Assembly: GCA_010279815.1 (NCBI GenBank)
Contig: QEOQ01000345.1
Coordinates: 214,187 to 227,513, forward strand
Reading direction: 5' to 3'
Source: Brachionus plicatilis
Taxonomy: Eukaryota; Rotifera; Eurotatoria; Ploima; Brachionidae
Length of the DNA stretch: 13,327 nt
This document shows, one piece after another, positions 1 to 11,169 of the stretch; position 1 is the first letter of the stretch; the number at the start of each line of letters is the position of its first letter. Made by a program: the position numbers and the translations under genes. The notes beneath the pieces are model-generated. The model did not search any database, was not told the origin of the DNA, and saw only the letters and a list, made by a program, of their open reading frames with translations.

Positions 1-1226
1 ACTAAATATATTTTGGTATGCTTATTTCAAAATTATGATCTGACATTTTTAGTTGTTGAAGAAAGAAACAAATTCAAAAAATAGGGAAAAATATTTAAAA
101 AATAAAAAAGAAAGAATGAATTGTTTGGGAGCAGTTTTGATTGTTAAATGAGCAGCATTTAAGGAAGCAGCTCTCAAAAAGTTAAGACTATCAAAGTTTT
201 TATAAACTAGAAATGGTTTAACTCTGTTTTACTTTATTGCTAGTAATGTTTCTTTTTGCTTATTTTTAAATATCAAGAATTTAATCGGAGGTAACAACTT
301 CCAAAAACTAAGAACTAAGAGCAGTAAAAAACTTTTTTTTCGGCTTACACTTAGTATTAATGGGTATTGTTAAATTCAAATACGAATTTAACAAAAATTC
401 TTTATTTTTGGATGAATTAAAATTAAAGTTAATAAACTGTACTTTAAAAAATACTGCAACATACTTTACTGCACCTTTATTACCTAAAATAAAATCAATA
501 TTTTCATTTTTTTTAGTAAATTAAATCATTAATTAATTCAAATTTAATTGATGTTTTATTTTTTGACATACCTTAACATGAGAAAAATTAGTTTAAGTAA
601 AAAGGTGCAACAAATTATTTTGCACTTTGTTGTAGTATTTTTTTAAAGTATATTTTATTAACTTTAACTTTTGATTCATCAAAAAAGGAAAAATTTTTGC
701 TCAATTTGTATTTGAATTTCACGATATCGTATTAACAAATGGGCATAAATATTTTTTTTAAATTTTAATGCTGATTTATTCTCTAATATTAAGCTGAAAA
801 ATATTAAGCTTTAATTAAATAAGACAAGTTTCTAAAACGTTTCATTCCTTTGTACACTTTTTCTTTTGAATTAATTTAAATTTTTTAAACTTTAATCAAT
901 TTTTGAGGAAAATACTTAAAAAAACTTCTGACAGAATGTCAACCAAGTTTAGTATAAAATTGTCTCAAGTTCAAGTATTATTCAATATCTTCGAAAAATT
1001 CTAAACTAAAAAATTGAAATCCATTTTCAATCGAAAATTAAATAAATTAGCTAATTTAAAATGATTTCTGATTATAATTCAGAGACTAAATAAATTGTAA
1101 AATTGCTTTTAGCCTGAAGTTAAATTTTATTATTTGATTTTAAAATGAAAAAAAATAATTGTTTTTGATTGTGTATAGCAATTAATTTTATGGAAACCTG
1201 AGAATTTTAAGAATAAACAATTTAAC
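1..1226. other. AT-rich non-coding region upstream of first gene
   Basis: I find no convincing exon on either strand. Reading frames are short and made of low-complexity AT codons. The only clear structure is the foldback element at 355-745, described separately. The frame of the next gene stays open upstream of its ATG back to a TAG at 1176-1178. A tgtgtatag acceptor-like string ends exactly there, so a further 5' exon hidden in this region is possible, but I could not identify one. No promoter motif stands out from the AT background. Confidence 0.6.
355..745. repeat. Long imperfect inverted repeat (foldback/MITE-like element)
   Basis: The left arm is about 355-484 and the right arm about 598-745, around a spacer of about 113 bp. 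The reverse complement of the right arm matches the left arm in order. Examples are aattcaaatac (373-383) against gtatttgaatt (708-718), the stretch with ttaaagttaata (arm centres near 430 and 660), tactttaaaaaa, and tgcacctttat near 470-480 against the complement of aaaggtgca at 601. The best 40 bp is roughly 90% identical by eye. Small indels show decay. No open frame lies inside. It is probably a non-autonomous DNA transposon or foldback element; no clean target-site duplication was found, so its exact ends are uncertain. Confidence 0.65.
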
Positions 1227-2563
1227 ATGGCAGTAAGTATTAGCGAAAATTTGGATACAGAATACTTGTCTAATAGAATGTTCGATTCGGATACTGTCGA
1301 GCTAAAACAAATAACCAAGATGTACTTTAGCTTAAATTTGAACGAGAAGAAAATTTTTATCTACAACTTGATTCTATTGTACTTTTTTTAGAATTCAAAT
1401 TTTTAAATGCTTATTTTCTTCCCCAAGATTTGATCAAGACTCTTTAAGAAACTTAAATCTAACTCTGGAATCATTAAGACATAATGACTTTAATATAAAC
1501 TGTAAATACAGACAAAAAATTCAGCTAATTGATTCCAAAGAGCCTAAAATGGTCAAATTCCCACCGATTAATCAACCTAGAAAACGCACAGCTAAGAGCC
1601 AAGTGATTAAAAATGAATCAATCCTTAAGCCAGTTGTGAACAGGGCTACGAGCACGCTTAGGCAAAAATCAAGTGTTCGATTTAACTTGAGATCTAGTCC
1701 TAAGGAAACAAGATTGAGAGATTTGGAAAATTTTATAAGAAAAAAAAACATGCAAGAATTGGATGAAGCTTATCAATTTAAAACAAGAAATTTGACTGAA
1801 CTAAGCCTTGAAAGTAATCATCGCTTGACACCTGAGAATGAAAATGTCTCTGAATATGTGAGGACTTTTTTTGAGCGAAAAAAGGAAAAAAATCATGAGT
1901 TAAAAATTGATCATAACAAAGATGATGTTTTTAGAGAACTCACTGTGACAAATCGAAATTCGAAGCGAAGTGGACGACAGACCAAACATTCGGGCAGAAG
2001 AAATTCAATTTATATTAAAAAATTAAAAGGCAATTTTTACGAGAAAAAACTTCTCTTTGGTCTTGGCATCAAGGACAATAGTTCGAGTAAATTTAACATC
2101 TATTCGGATAAATTTATCAGAAATTACAATACAGAATTTAGTATCTTAAGTAGCCGAGATAATGCAAAGCTAAATGAGAATTCTGGTATAATTTTTATAA
2201 AATTTATATTTTTTTTAGACTTTATTATTTAGACTATCAAAAAAATGTGCCCAATGAGCTGTTTGAAAACAACGATTCAATGAACAGAGTTCAAAAGTTT
2301 GTCTTTGAAAATTCTTTCAACGAGCGAAATCAATTCATGGAAGAAATTTTGGAACATTTTAAGGTAATTTAATTTCTATTGTAAAATTTCTGGTGAAATT
2401 AGAGAGCACGAGGATTTATTTATTATACCTTGAGAACTTGAGACTTGGATTATCTTGAGAACTGTTTCTTAATTCTTACATTTTTTTTTATTTTAAGGAT
2501 CAAAAATTAAACAATTCAATCCAGTATTTGAATGCATTAAAAAAATTAATTTTGGATTTTTAA
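1227..2563 (+). CDS. Uncharacterised basic protein, 368 aa, four exons
   Basis: I do not recognise this protein. The model is built from frame continuity: exons 1227-1378, 1428-2185, 2233-2363 and 2498-2563, with introns of 49, 47 and 134 bp, all GT...AG. It ends at TAA 2561-2563. The start chosen is the first ATG of the open frame (context aacATGg), but the frame is open 16 codons further to a TAG beside an AG, so the N-terminus may be longer. The product is rich in Lys, Arg, Asn, Glu and Ser. The middle is very basic (PRKRTAKSQ, KRSGRQTKHSGRR) and looks disordered. The end (ILEHFKDQ, YLNALKKLILDF) looks helical or coiled-coil. There is no signal peptide, membrane segment or known domain. 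Codon use is richer and less repetitive than the flanks, supporting real coding. A nuclear or nucleic-acid-binding role would be a guess from charge alone. It could also be the 5' part of the F-box gene (see findings). Confidence 0.72.
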
Positions 2564-2974
2564 ACAATATAATTGGAATCTAAGATTGTTAAAAAAGAAA
2601 AAAATTTATTATTGTTTTGAGATTAATATTAAATATATTCTAGACAACAACAAAAATTTAATAAATTTAAATTTTTTTTTGTGAAAAAAAGACAAACTAT
2701 TAAAAAAAGAAAAATGTATAATCAATAAAAAAATAATATGAAAATTCACAATTGAAAATTTTTCAAATGAAATTTGGACATTTTTAAATTTTTTCCATAT
2801 TTTACTAAAGTAACTTTTTGAACTTTATTTAAGAATTTTTAAAAAAATACAAAAATTTCAAAATTTCTGATAAATTTTTGTTCAAAAAATTTTTAAAAAA
2901 GCCTTTTGAGCAACCATAACTTCTTAATTTTTCTAATAAAAATGTTTAATTTGATAATTATTTTTATTAAGAGA
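2564..2974. other. Short AT-rich spacer between genes 1 and 2
   Basis: This stretch is almost pure A and T runs with no credible exon. It holds AATAAA at 2724-2729, a possible poly(A) signal for the upstream gene. Near its right end, ttattaag at 2964-2971 could serve as a splice acceptor in phase with the F-box frame. Confidence 0.55.
2724..2729 (+). promoter_or_regulatory. Candidate poly(A) signal AATAAA of gene 1
   Basis: An exact AATAAA hexamer lies about 160 bp after the TAA of the first gene. In DNA this AT-rich the hexamer is common by chance, so the assignment rests on position only. Confidence 0.3.
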
Positions 2975-5900
2975 ATGAAAAGATGGCCAATACCACGTAT
3001 AGAGTCGTTATTAATTTTGCTCTTAAACGAAAATTTATCAAAAATTTTAGAATTTATGAGAAAAATAGTTGAGAAACGATTGAAGCCTCTAGAATACACA
3101 ATGGACTATTTGCCTGATCAAATATTGATGAAAATATTTTCAAAATTGGATGACAAAAGTTTATCAGTATGTAGTTTGATTTGTAAGAGATGGTATTATT
3201 TGACAAATACACAAGAATTGTGGTTTTATAAATGTAAAATTCTCGGTAAATCTCATGGAATTTATCGTATCGAAAATGAAATAATAAAGGAATTGTATAT
3301 TGATGAAGATATTGATTGGAAATTGGCATATCAGGAACTCAAGCAGTTTATATTCCAAATAAGGCAGCGATTTTTAAATAAAGAGATACAAAATTTAGAT
3401 AATCAATTCGATGTGAAGCCTAAATTACAGTCGAGATCAACAACATCACATAAGAGCTATGGTCAGCTTAAGAAAAATCAAAATCAATCTTTATTAAATT
3501 TTTTTTAGAAAGTGATTACGATAATTTTTATAAACCCATTGAAATCGAAGATTCTTTATCGGAGAATAGCTTTGATCTGCATGAAAGAAAAAAATCTAAT
3601 GAAGGTAGTTTAAATTTTTTTACTCAACAGTCTCTAATCAAGATTAGATCTAGTTAAGTCTTTCGGGTTTGATTTAGGAAGAAATGTTGAATTTGAGTAT
3701 GATCCTGATTCTCAAACAAAGTAAATTTGGTTATTTTTAATAAAAATACTTATGTTTTTGTTCTTATGTTCTCAAGGTTTTTGTTTGGTGAAGATTCTAA
3801 TTTTAATGACAATAACATTGACCAGTCTGAAAACATTTTGGTAATTACAATTTAATTTAAAAATTCTGTAAACGAGAGTTTTAAAATAAAGATAAGAATG
3901 ATCCTAAATTTACATTCATTTTGTTAATAAAATGCAAAAATTTCAAGTTTGATTATTATAGTTTAAAATTTTAATGATGAATACGATAAGAATGATTTGT
4001 AAGTCTCAAAAAATTTTCAAAATAAATCATAGAATTTTTTCTTTTGAAGATATTCTCATTGTCATCATTATCTCGATTTTAGGAAACATAGAATATTATC
4101 AAACAATTTTAAAAATATGGAAAAGATTATATAAGAATTTCATTTTCCATTTGCTGTCAAAGTGATAGAATAGTCCAGAGAAGATTTAAAATCGAATATT
4201 AAGTAACTTTTTTTAGTTGCTTTCGCACCATATTGAAAGATTGACGCTTTATTGCTCGGTTGTCATAAGTGGCTGGTAAAATTAATTTAATTATTTTATT
4301 AAATTAAAAATAATAAGAAATAAGAAGAATTATGCTTAAATATCATTTATTTGGTAATCATGAAAAAAACAGGAATCTAAAATTAAACATTTAAATGATG
4401 AATACCGCCAACCAGAAAATTAGACTCGTAAAAAAATCGTGCTGGTCAAACTCGTAAGACCAGAGTATTGACTCGATTAATACTCGAAAAATTCAAAATC
4501 TCGAGTTTTAAAGCCTTCAATAAATTTTAAACTTAAGAAAGCAAAATTTTTTTTTTTTAATTCCAAGTCTAATCATAAGGCTAGTGCCCATAATGATAGA
4601 TTATAAGTTACCATATTAATAGGTAACTAATAATGATGACCTGATCAAAACTTCATTATTTTAAAATAATCATTATTTAAATTTATAGAAGTTTTTTAAA
4701 GTTTAAAAAAAATATAAATCACAATAAAATTTAAATAAAAATTCAAAGTAAGCCAAATTTTTCTTTAATTTTTTTTTTTAATTTTTTAGTTGAAAATGAT
4801 TAAAATTTGTTATCAATCAAAAAAAAATCAAATTTTATTGAAAAATGACGCTGTCTCAAAAATTATGCCATCGACATCTGTAATTTATTTAAACTTAAAT
4901 AAAAATTCATTAGAAAATAAGACTAAAATTATTGTGAATAGCGGATTTCTAAATTTTTTATCTCGTGATTTTGGAATTTTCTGAGTTTTACACCAGTTAA
5001 AGTTCGAATTTTACGAGTTTAACGAGTCTAATTGTCTGCCGCCGAAATTTTACGGTATGACAATTTATTTGATTTAAAAGTGTTAATGAAGGCTGATTTC
5101 ATAAAACAAACGAGTATGAGCTTTTTTGAAAGTGGTAGCATAATTTTTGATTCACAACCATTCACCATATCTTCTTTTTTTCCAGAATCGACCAATACTT
5201 CAAACCTTTAAAGCATGTCTTGTCATTCCAATAAACTTTCACTATTTTTTTCTATTTGAAGCAGCTTTAACTCTTTTTTAAAAAAAATATTTAATTTAAA
5301 AATACGGTTTGGGAAATACCAAGGTAGGTTGAATGGAACTTAGTTTTTTATTTTGGTCAAATATTAATAAGGTTTTTTTAAAGTAAAAATAATACAGCAA
5401 TGTTCAAAAGATAATTAAAAAAATTTATATTTCTTTTAATTTTTCTGAAGATTTTTCTTTTTTTCAATTTAAAGAAGGTTTTGCTGGTTATTAGTAAAAC
5501 CTATACCAGCCAAGATTGTGAAAAAACAACACGAGATATAAATCTCAAAAATATATATATTATATATATTATATATAATATATATAAATATATATGTTAT
5601 CGTAAATGTTGATAACACGTAAATTTTTATAATTATTAATTCTAAAGTACCTAGCGATCTCAAACTTTAATCAATTTGGCTGAAAATAGTGCTAATCGAT
5701 AGCAAAAAATGTTCTCTTTCAAAATCTAGTTTGTTAATCGAAAAAGATTAAGCATTCACAAAGCAATGGGTTTTGAAAGTTTTGTGTGCAAATTTTTAAA
5801 ATACTCATTTTCTAAAGTACCTAGCAATCTCAATCTTTAATCAATTTGACTGCAAAAACAATCAATGAAAAGCTGAAATTTTTTTCTACCAAAATCTTGT

Positions 5901-7667
5901 TTATAAAGAGAATAAGTCCTCTCAAATTTATCAATTATTTTGTCTTTGTTTAGTTTTTAAATTATTAAAATTTACGATGACATATATATAAATAAATATA
6001 TTTTTAATTACCTGAATTTTCTATACACCCTTTTTCATCTAAAAAAAATTCATTTGAAAAAAAACAAGATAGAACAGCAAAAATCACCCTCATAACTTTC
6101 TATGTGAACACAAAGGCTGATGATTTACTCTTTAGTAATAATTTTTGAGATTTACATCTGATTTTGTTTTTTCACAGTCTCTGTTCTTGTGGGTTTTACT
6201 AAAAACCCTTTTGATAGAAATTATAATGCTTTACATTTTGCTTCTAAATAAAAACACAATTTGGCTTAAATATTACACAATAAAATTTTAAACATTTTAG
6301 AATGGAGAAGGGTCCGACCAAAAGCTGAAATGGAAAGATCAAGATAAATCATCTTATAATTTAAATGCAAGCGAAAAAGTGCTATTTCGGGTAAACTCAA
6401 TAGACAAAGTGGTCTATTTACAAGTTAATAGAATTTTTTTCTTATTATCAAATTTTTTATAGTTCTTTTCAAGGATCATCTGCATGGTATAACTTGTATG
6501 GATTTTGATAAAAAAAGGCTAGTTACCGGTGGAAAGGATCGGATAATTTATGTTTATGATCTAAAAGATGGAAGCAAAATTGGCAAACTTGTAGGACACA
6601 AAGGTGGAATTTTATGTTTGCAGCTATTGTCGAACAGGCTTTGTTCCGGTTCATGGGACACCACTGTCATAATATGGAACATGTACACATTTCAATCAGT
6701 AATTAAAATAAGCGTCAATTTAGATTCAATTACGTCACTCTATTTTGATTACCAGTATTTGTAAGTTATTCTAGTTTCTATGCTAAAGTATATTTAAATA
6801 ACTTCTAAAAAGAATAAAACTTAAAAAAAATTAATATTTTTATTAATTTTCTGAAAAGTATTGAACCATTTTTTTTTAAGAATTTGGGGTGGCTTTGATA
6901 AAACTATAAACGTATGGTCATTTGTCAAAGGATATTCTGAAAAAAATGAAACAAATTCAGAAATTCGAATTGATCAAGTAGTAAAATTTGAGTGCCTAAT
7001 ACTTCATCACAAGTCATCTATTAAAAGCTTGTCATATGATGGATTAGGCTGCATAATTTCGGCAGACCTTTCAGGGTAAGTCTTTGATTTTGTGTTGAGT
7101 CAGTATTTAAGCAATTATTTAAGTGTTGTCCTCATTACTGCAATTGATGGCACACTTATAAAAGAACTTACTGCTCCGAAGTATGCCGAACCAATTACTT
7201 GTTTAAGAGTTAGTATTGATTATATTCCATTAAGCAGTTTAATAGCTCTTGAACTTAGTTAGTGGGTGCTTTGATTATAACATCTACTGTTAGTGGACGA
7301 GTTATCTTCTGGAATAGAAGAAGCAATACCTGTGAAACGATCATCAAATGCCATGATTCAGCTATTAATTCAATCGCATTTTATGATCAAAAATTTTATA
7401 CAGCTGGAAGGTATTTTTGGAAAAAATGAAAATTTAATAAATCTAAATAGATAACAATTTAGTGACAGTTACATAAAAGAATGGGATTTGCGTACATTTA
7501 CATGTTTGAGAAGGCTCAAAGCTCATAATAATTCTGTGCTAGATATTCTTGTAATGGAAAATAAAATAGTTACTTGTGACACACACAAAGTTATAATATG
7601 GTACATTAAACCAAAAAAGAAATTAAAAAATAAATACAAAAATTTAGTGGATGAGAAAAAGGTTTAG
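2975..7667 (+). CDS. F-box/WD40-repeat protein, 578 aa, ten exons
   Basis: A probable substrate receptor of an SCF (Skp1-Cullin1-F-box) ubiquitin ligase. Exons: 2975-3461, 3509-3604, 3678-3720, 3777-3840, 6301-6423, 6474-6760, 6881-7075, 7124-7208, 7259-7410 and 7463-7667, all phase-compatible; stop TAG 7665-7667. The F-box is at about residues 44-90: LPDQILMKIFSKLDDKSL, then SLICKRW and a WFYKC end. Residues 10-40 before it look helical, as in the dimerisation segment of Cdc4/Fbw7/beta-TrCP (inference). An acidic, low-complexity linker runs from about 130 to 271. A seven-bladed WD40 propeller follows (about 272-565); blade signatures include DRIIYVYD, GSWDTTVIIWN, GGFDKTINVW, SGRVIFWN, SDSYIKEWD and KVIIWY. 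The end is basic (KPKKKLKNK). ATG 2975 was chosen because an in-frame ATG at 2942 adds only AT-derived hydrophobic residues. The donor of exon 5 could instead be at 6391. The overall order resembles FBXW proteins, but I cannot assign one orthologue. Confidence 0.88.
4140..4276 (-). pseudogene. Coding-like fossil fragment, minus strand
   Basis: Read on the minus strand, this stretch is open for about 45 codons ending at TGA (4140-4142). It has a protein-like composition unlike the AT-rich surroundings: it includes YDNRAIKRQSFNMVRKQ and, further on, SYLIFDFKSSLDYS. There is no start, no partner exon and no recognisable family. It lies antisense inside an intron next to a foldback repeat. A remnant of a transposon protein is the simplest reading, but this is inference. 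An overlapping plus-strand exon reading (4217-4275) is discussed in the findings. Confidence 0.25.
4402..5057. repeat. Imperfect inverted-repeat element in intron 4
   Basis: The arms are about 4402-4510 and 4961-5057. At the outer side, ataccgcc and aattagactcgt on the left match the complement of aacgagtctaatt and cggtat on the right. At the inner side, actcgaaaaattcaaaatc on the left matches the complement of gattttggaattttctgag on the right with a few mismatches. The arms also carry several spaced copies of ctcgt/ctcga motifs. The 450 bp interior has no long frame of quality. This is the layout of a decayed MITE or foldback element. No target-site duplication was found. Confidence 0.55.
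5551..5597. repeat. (TA)n-rich simple repeat
   Basis: A run of tatata with interruptions, self-complementary throughout. It lies just inside the left arm of the 5474-6217 element and could extrude as a hairpin. It is a likely site of length variation and assembly error. Confidence 0.85.
5641..5900. repeat. Direct duplication, 170-bp period
   Basis: The string tctaaagtacctagc starts at 5641 and again at 5811, exactly 170 bp apart. Both copies continue with closely related sequence (atctcaa, ctttaatcaatttg, ctg, later caaaatct-gttt). Similarity fades after about 90 bp, so either the copies have diverged or only part was duplicated. It lies inside the inverted-repeat element and may be subterminal repeats of that element. 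Confidence 0.7.
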
Positions 7668-7777
7668 AACAAACAAAATATAGCCAAAATGTATTTAATT
7701 TTATTAATAATATTTCAATTTAAACAAATTACTTATAGAAATAAGAAAAATTTTTTTAGTAAAATTTTTCTAAAAAA

Positions 7778-7865
7778 AATAAAGAATTTTAGATTTTTAA
7801 GTTTTAAAATTTTAATTTGAAGTTAGGGTTGTGAAGTTCATTTCAATTTCGATCTTTTCAATAAA
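7778..7865 (+). promoter_or_regulatory. Candidate poly(A) signals of the F-box gene
   Basis: AATAAA occurs at 7778-7783 and 7860-7865, 110-200 bp after the stop codon. Position is right for a 3' UTR end, but the motif is frequent by chance here. Confidence 0.3.
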
Positions 7866-7997
7866 GAATAACATGAATAACTTTTTTACTAAAAGAGATA
7901 ATTTAGTTCTGTAAAATGCTTAATTTTAAGCAAATTTGTTTAATGCAGGAAAATAAGTCTGCAAAATACTCTACGATATTCTGCATTTTGCACGCCA

Positions 7998-8298
7998 TTA
8001 AAAAGTATTCTGATCATTTTTTGCAATTATATTGCAGTTTTTGCAGCTCCCAGCTGACACAAAGGTTACTGAATCTAGTTGGTCATCTACACCGCTATTT
8101 TTTAAACTTTTTTTAAACTCAGAATTTTTTTTTAAAATTTGCTAGATCAGGCTTCATATCAAAAAAATTATACACTCTTGGGTTGTCTAATGCAATAGAT
8201 TTGCCATATATCAGAATTTTCTTGCAATTTTAGCATAAATGTCTTCATAATTCTTCCTCAGTATTCAAAATTTTAAAGCCTGGACTTGGACTTTTTTT
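7998..8298 (-). pseudogene. Frameshifted coding remnant, minus strand
   Basis: On the minus strand, from about 8298 down to a TAA at 7998-8000, successive frames give protein-like sequence joined only by frameshifts. First SPSPGFKILNTEEEL, then (about 8230-8270) NYEDIYAKIARK, then from 8223 ILIYGKSIALDNPRVY and KPDLANFKKK to a TGA at 8119-8121. A shift in the run of As at about 8124-8133 would join it to a last frame with SGVDDQLDSVTF and SAGSCKNCNIIAKNDQ. Composition is clearly different from the flanking AT-rich DNA. I do not recognise the family. At least two or three frameshifts make it a likely dead gene or transposon fragment. An intron-bearing live gene is less likely because the joints lack GT...AG borders. 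Confidence 0.4.
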
Positions 8299-8870
8299 GG
8301 GACTTTAAACAACTCTCTGTATTTAACTCATGTTAGGACATTATAATAAAAAGTATTTTATTTTTATTAAGATTAAAAATTGTAAGTTTAAGCATTGCAA
8401 ATAATTGACCTGAAAGGGATTGTATTCCGGCTATAAAGAAAGAACCTTAAAACTGAATGAATGGAATTGTTAAAATTAGCTTTAGAAATTAGTTTTTTAA
8501 CTTTCTAGTTTTGAAATTGTTATTATAAAAATTTTTGTAAATAATTTTTTCGAATTTTTTTTCTTTTTGATAGAAATAAAACAAACAATAAATAAGCAAA
8601 CTGTATAAATTTTGAAACTAAAGACCAATTTATTCTAGAAAAGATCGAGTGTTTGTTGCTGCTAGCTTGATTTTTCACAAAAAGCATTAATTATTCAGAA
8701 AAATTGATTTCTTTTTAAAATAATTCTTTTGCAAATGTCTAGATTTTATAGTTTTAAAAAATATTATTTATCTTTTAAATAATACGAAAATCAAATTTTG
8801 ATATTTCTCTGAAAATACATAAATAATAAGAAAATTTTTTCTCACAAAAACTTATTAATTTTAATTTGAT

Positions 8871-10090
8871 ATGTCTAAGCTACCAGTTTTCATTTTCCTT
8901 ATACTTGTGCCAGAAATTATTAACACCGAAAATACATTTGTAAAGATTAAACAAAAACAAGTTCACGAAATTGATTTAAATTGTACAAGTACAATTAAAA
9001 TAAAAATTGAAAAAGGATATCTTAAGTGCGCATCAAAATGTATTAAGCATGAATGCAGTATGATCATGATAAAAGATGATTATTGCACTTTATTTAAGGA
9101 ATGCTTGTGGTCAAGCACTTTATCAGAAAATAATCAAAGTTATTTACTTGTTAGAAATAAGGAATGTATTAAAGATTATACACAGCTAAAAGGTATTAAA
9201 GCTTGTTTTTTAAATATGAATAAAACAATTGTGACATTTAAGTATGCAAAACATTGAATGCCCATGACGATATTATCAATTCACTTGAAGTCTTACCAAA
9301 TGGCTATCTAGTTAGCGGTTCATTGGATCGAACAATTAAAATTTGGAATTTAATAGACGGAACTGAACACATGAAATTAGAAAACCATACAGGTAAAGTT
9401 TCTTCGCTAAAACTCTTGCCAAATGGAGATTTGGTAAGTGGTTCTTCGGACAGAACAATTAAAGTGTGGAATCTTACTGATGGAACAGTTAAAATGACAC
9501 TGACTGGTCATACAGATATAATAACTTCACTTGCTATTTTACCATATGGCGATTTAGCTAGTGGTTCATGGGACAAAACAATTAAAATATGGAATCTTAC
9601 TGATGGAACTGTTAAAATGTCACTAGATGGACACTTAGACAGAGTTTTGTCAATTGAAGTTTTATCTAAAAATTACTTGGTTAGTGGATCATCAGATAAA
9701 ACAATAAAAATATGGAGTCTTAAGGATGCAAAAGTTAAAATGAACCTCATAGGTCATTCAAAATCAGTTTCATCTCTCTTAGTTTTAAGAAATGGTTTTC
9801 TTGCCACAGGTTCGGGAGATAGTTCCATTAAATTATGGGATCTAACTAATGGCACATTACTGACAACATTAATGAATCACACTGATCGAGTTTCATCTCT
9901 ATTGAATCTACAAAATGGAGATTTAGCCACTGGATCTTGGGACAATACAATAAAAATATGGAATCCAACTGATGGATTAATTAAAATGACATTTTTTAAT
10001 CATACAGATCGAATTACTTCACTTATTAATTTACCAAATGGACTTATAGCAAGTGTCTCATATGATAGAACAATAAAAATTTGGTGTTAA
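8871..10090 (+). CDS. Secreted PAN-like/WD40 propeller protein, 389 aa, two exons
   Basis: Exons 8871-9192 and 9243-10090 join across a 50-bp intron (AAAG|gtatt...tttaag|TATG), phase 1, removing the apparent stop at 9255-9257. Residues 1-20 form a signal peptide (MSKLPVFIFLILVPEII). Residues 38-99 hold seven cysteines with a C-x3-C-x4-C core (CASKCIKHEC) followed by YCTLF, like a PAN/Apple domain. From about 109 to 389 comes a seven-bladed WD40 propeller with DxTIKIWNL signatures, repeating every 41 residues without indel. N-x-S/T sequons lie at N37, N88, N155, N184, N225, N310, N319 and N360. The propeller's only cysteines are C109 at its start and C389, the last residue. The protein probably acts outside the cell or in the secretory lumen, perhaps binding a ligand; partner unknown. 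The ATG is the first of the frame and gives a good signal peptide. I know no named gene with this architecture. Confidence 0.88.
9254..10087 (+). repeat. 123-bp tandem coding repeats (WD40 blades)
   Basis: Consecutive D-x-T-I-K-I-W signatures are spaced exactly 41 codons apart through the tract, beginning with the Asp codon at 9326. Blades 2 and 3 are also very close at DNA level, sharing tggaatcttactgatggaac. Blades 4, 5 and 6 are more diverged. The lack of indels and the DNA similarity point to recent internal duplication or gene conversion. Confidence 0.85.
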
Positions 10091-10126
10091 ATTTTTCAAA
10101 AAGAATAGCTTTTATATTTTATTTAA

Positions 10127-10151
10127 AATAAATTTAATTTATGACAATAAA
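10127..10151 (+). promoter_or_regulatory. Candidate poly(A) signals of the secreted WD40 gene
   Basis: Two AATAAA hexamers, 10127-10132 and 10146-10151, follow the stop codon by 37 and 56 bp, a normal distance for a short 3' UTR. The first lies in ttaaaataaattt, the second in gacaataaaaatt. Confidence 0.4.
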
Positions 10152-10340
10152 AATTAAGGTTAATTAAAAAAAATCGTTTTTTTTGAACTACGTCTCAAAT
10201 TCGTAATTTACTATTATCTAAGTGCAAAGGGCAAGTTTCAATTTGGACTGAAAACTATTCTAAAATCATGTATCAGATGATACATTAAATGCATTTTTCG
10301 CCTTGATTTTTGATATTTAGTGAATGCATCAAATAATTAT

Positions 10341-10531
10341 TAGTGTTGGACGCGGACAGGGCTAACCGGTCCAAAAACGAGCGGTTCATCGCGGTTGTTG
10401 GCCCGTTTATTTTGGCGGTCTAATTTTAGGCCCGTTTAATAAACGTTTAAAAATAAACGGGCGGTCCATGAAACCGTTCCAATTTTGGCGGGCGGACTCT
10501 GGCCCGTTTATTTTGGCGGTCTAATTTTTGG
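10341..10531. mobile_element. Terminal fragment of a hAT-like DNA transposon
   Basis: A sharply GC-richer block begins with TAGTGTTGGACGCGGAC, which fits the TAGNGNTGG-type ends common in hAT elements. It continues with many short gcggt/ccggtcc/cccgttta motifs, as in hAT subterminal regions. A 28-bp string starting ggcccgtttattttgg occurs at 10400 and again at 10501, exactly 101 bp apart. CCCGTTTA at 10431-10438 pairs with TAAACGGG at 10454-10461. The matching right end (complement CCAACACTA) and an 8-bp target duplication are not visible after the gap, so the element is truncated, deleted or lost in the assembly. No transposase frame is present. Confidence 0.45.
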
Positions 10532-10535
10532 NNNN
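10532..10535. other. Assembly gap (NNNN)
   Basis: Four ambiguous bases come directly after the second copy of the 101-bp-spaced repeat. Sequence changes at once from GC-rich repeat to ordinary AT-rich DNA. Four Ns are probably a placeholder, so the true missing length is unknown. Confidence 0.95.
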
Positions 10536-11169
10536 GAAATACAAATATACTTTTCAAAGCCTAGATTACCAATTAAATAAAAATGTTTGATATTATTGTC
10601 ATAATTAAATAGTCAAACTATTTATTTTAGCTAGCTAAATAACTAATATTTAATTAAAATTGATTATTTAATTGTTTAAGTTAAGCCCAGGTATATCAAG
10701 TTAATTTATTAATTTTAAGAAAAAAAGTGAAATAAAGGAATTTGAAATAATTTAAAATTAGAGAAAATTCAAATTTATTAAAAAAATTCTCTTTCTCTTC
10801 AACCAAAATTTAAAATTATTTGAGTCTTGAAAGATTTATAACTTTTTTCGATATCAAACTTTTAGACTCTGTAACCATCTGATGATGAAATTCAAAAATA
10901 TTAATTATGTGAAATCTTGTGTATTTTGAGGCGTAGAATTCGTCTATAGTCATATCAGTTTAAAAAAAATGAAAAAATGAAATTCTGTTTTTAGGCCTAT
11001 AAATAATATTCCCGAGAAAATTTTTTTTAAACCTAAGCAGCAGACTTTAAATTGATTCTTAACTTTTTCACGATCAAATTAAATATGTTCTTATAATTTT
11101 ATAATTTTTCACTTATAAATCATGAAGATCTTTGAAAGAAAATGAAAACTTTTGAAAAATTATGAATGT

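Larger units (their letters stand above)
5474..6217. repeat. Second inverted-repeat element in intron 4
   Basis: The terminal arms are about 80 bp: 5474-5555 and 6140-6217. The left arm contains ttagtaaaacc, gattgtgaaaaaacaa and tataaatctcaaaaat. The reverse complement of the right arm contains ttagtaaaaccc, gactgtgaaaaaacaa and tgtaaatctcaaaaat in the same order and spacing. The interior of about 580 bp carries an AT microsatellite and a 170-bp direct duplication, and no credible gene. Probably a non-autonomous DNA element that landed in the intron. Its arms share no obvious sequence with the other two foldback elements, so it appears to be a separate family. Confidence 0.65.
3841..6300 (+). 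other. Intron 4 of the F-box gene (2,460 bp)
   Basis: Both flanking exons are in phase 0 (…ENIL before, NGEGSDQK after), so direct splicing is consistent. This intron is about 20-50 times longer than the gene's other introns (47-120 bp). The extra length is explained by inserted repeats: foldback elements at 4402-5057 and 5474-6217, a tandem duplication at 5641 and 5811, an AT microsatellite and a minus-strand coding-like fossil at 4140-4276. The rest is AT-rich sequence without clear function. Confidence 0.75.
7668..8870. other. Intergenic region between F-box gene and secreted WD40 gene
   Basis: About 1.2 kb. The outer parts are AT-rich with nothing recognisable. The centre (about 7960-8300) has more balanced composition and holds a decayed minus-strand coding remnant, listed separately. 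AATAAA hexamers at 7778-7783 and 7860-7865 could serve the F-box gene. I see no RNA gene and no clear promoter for the downstream gene. Confidence 0.55.
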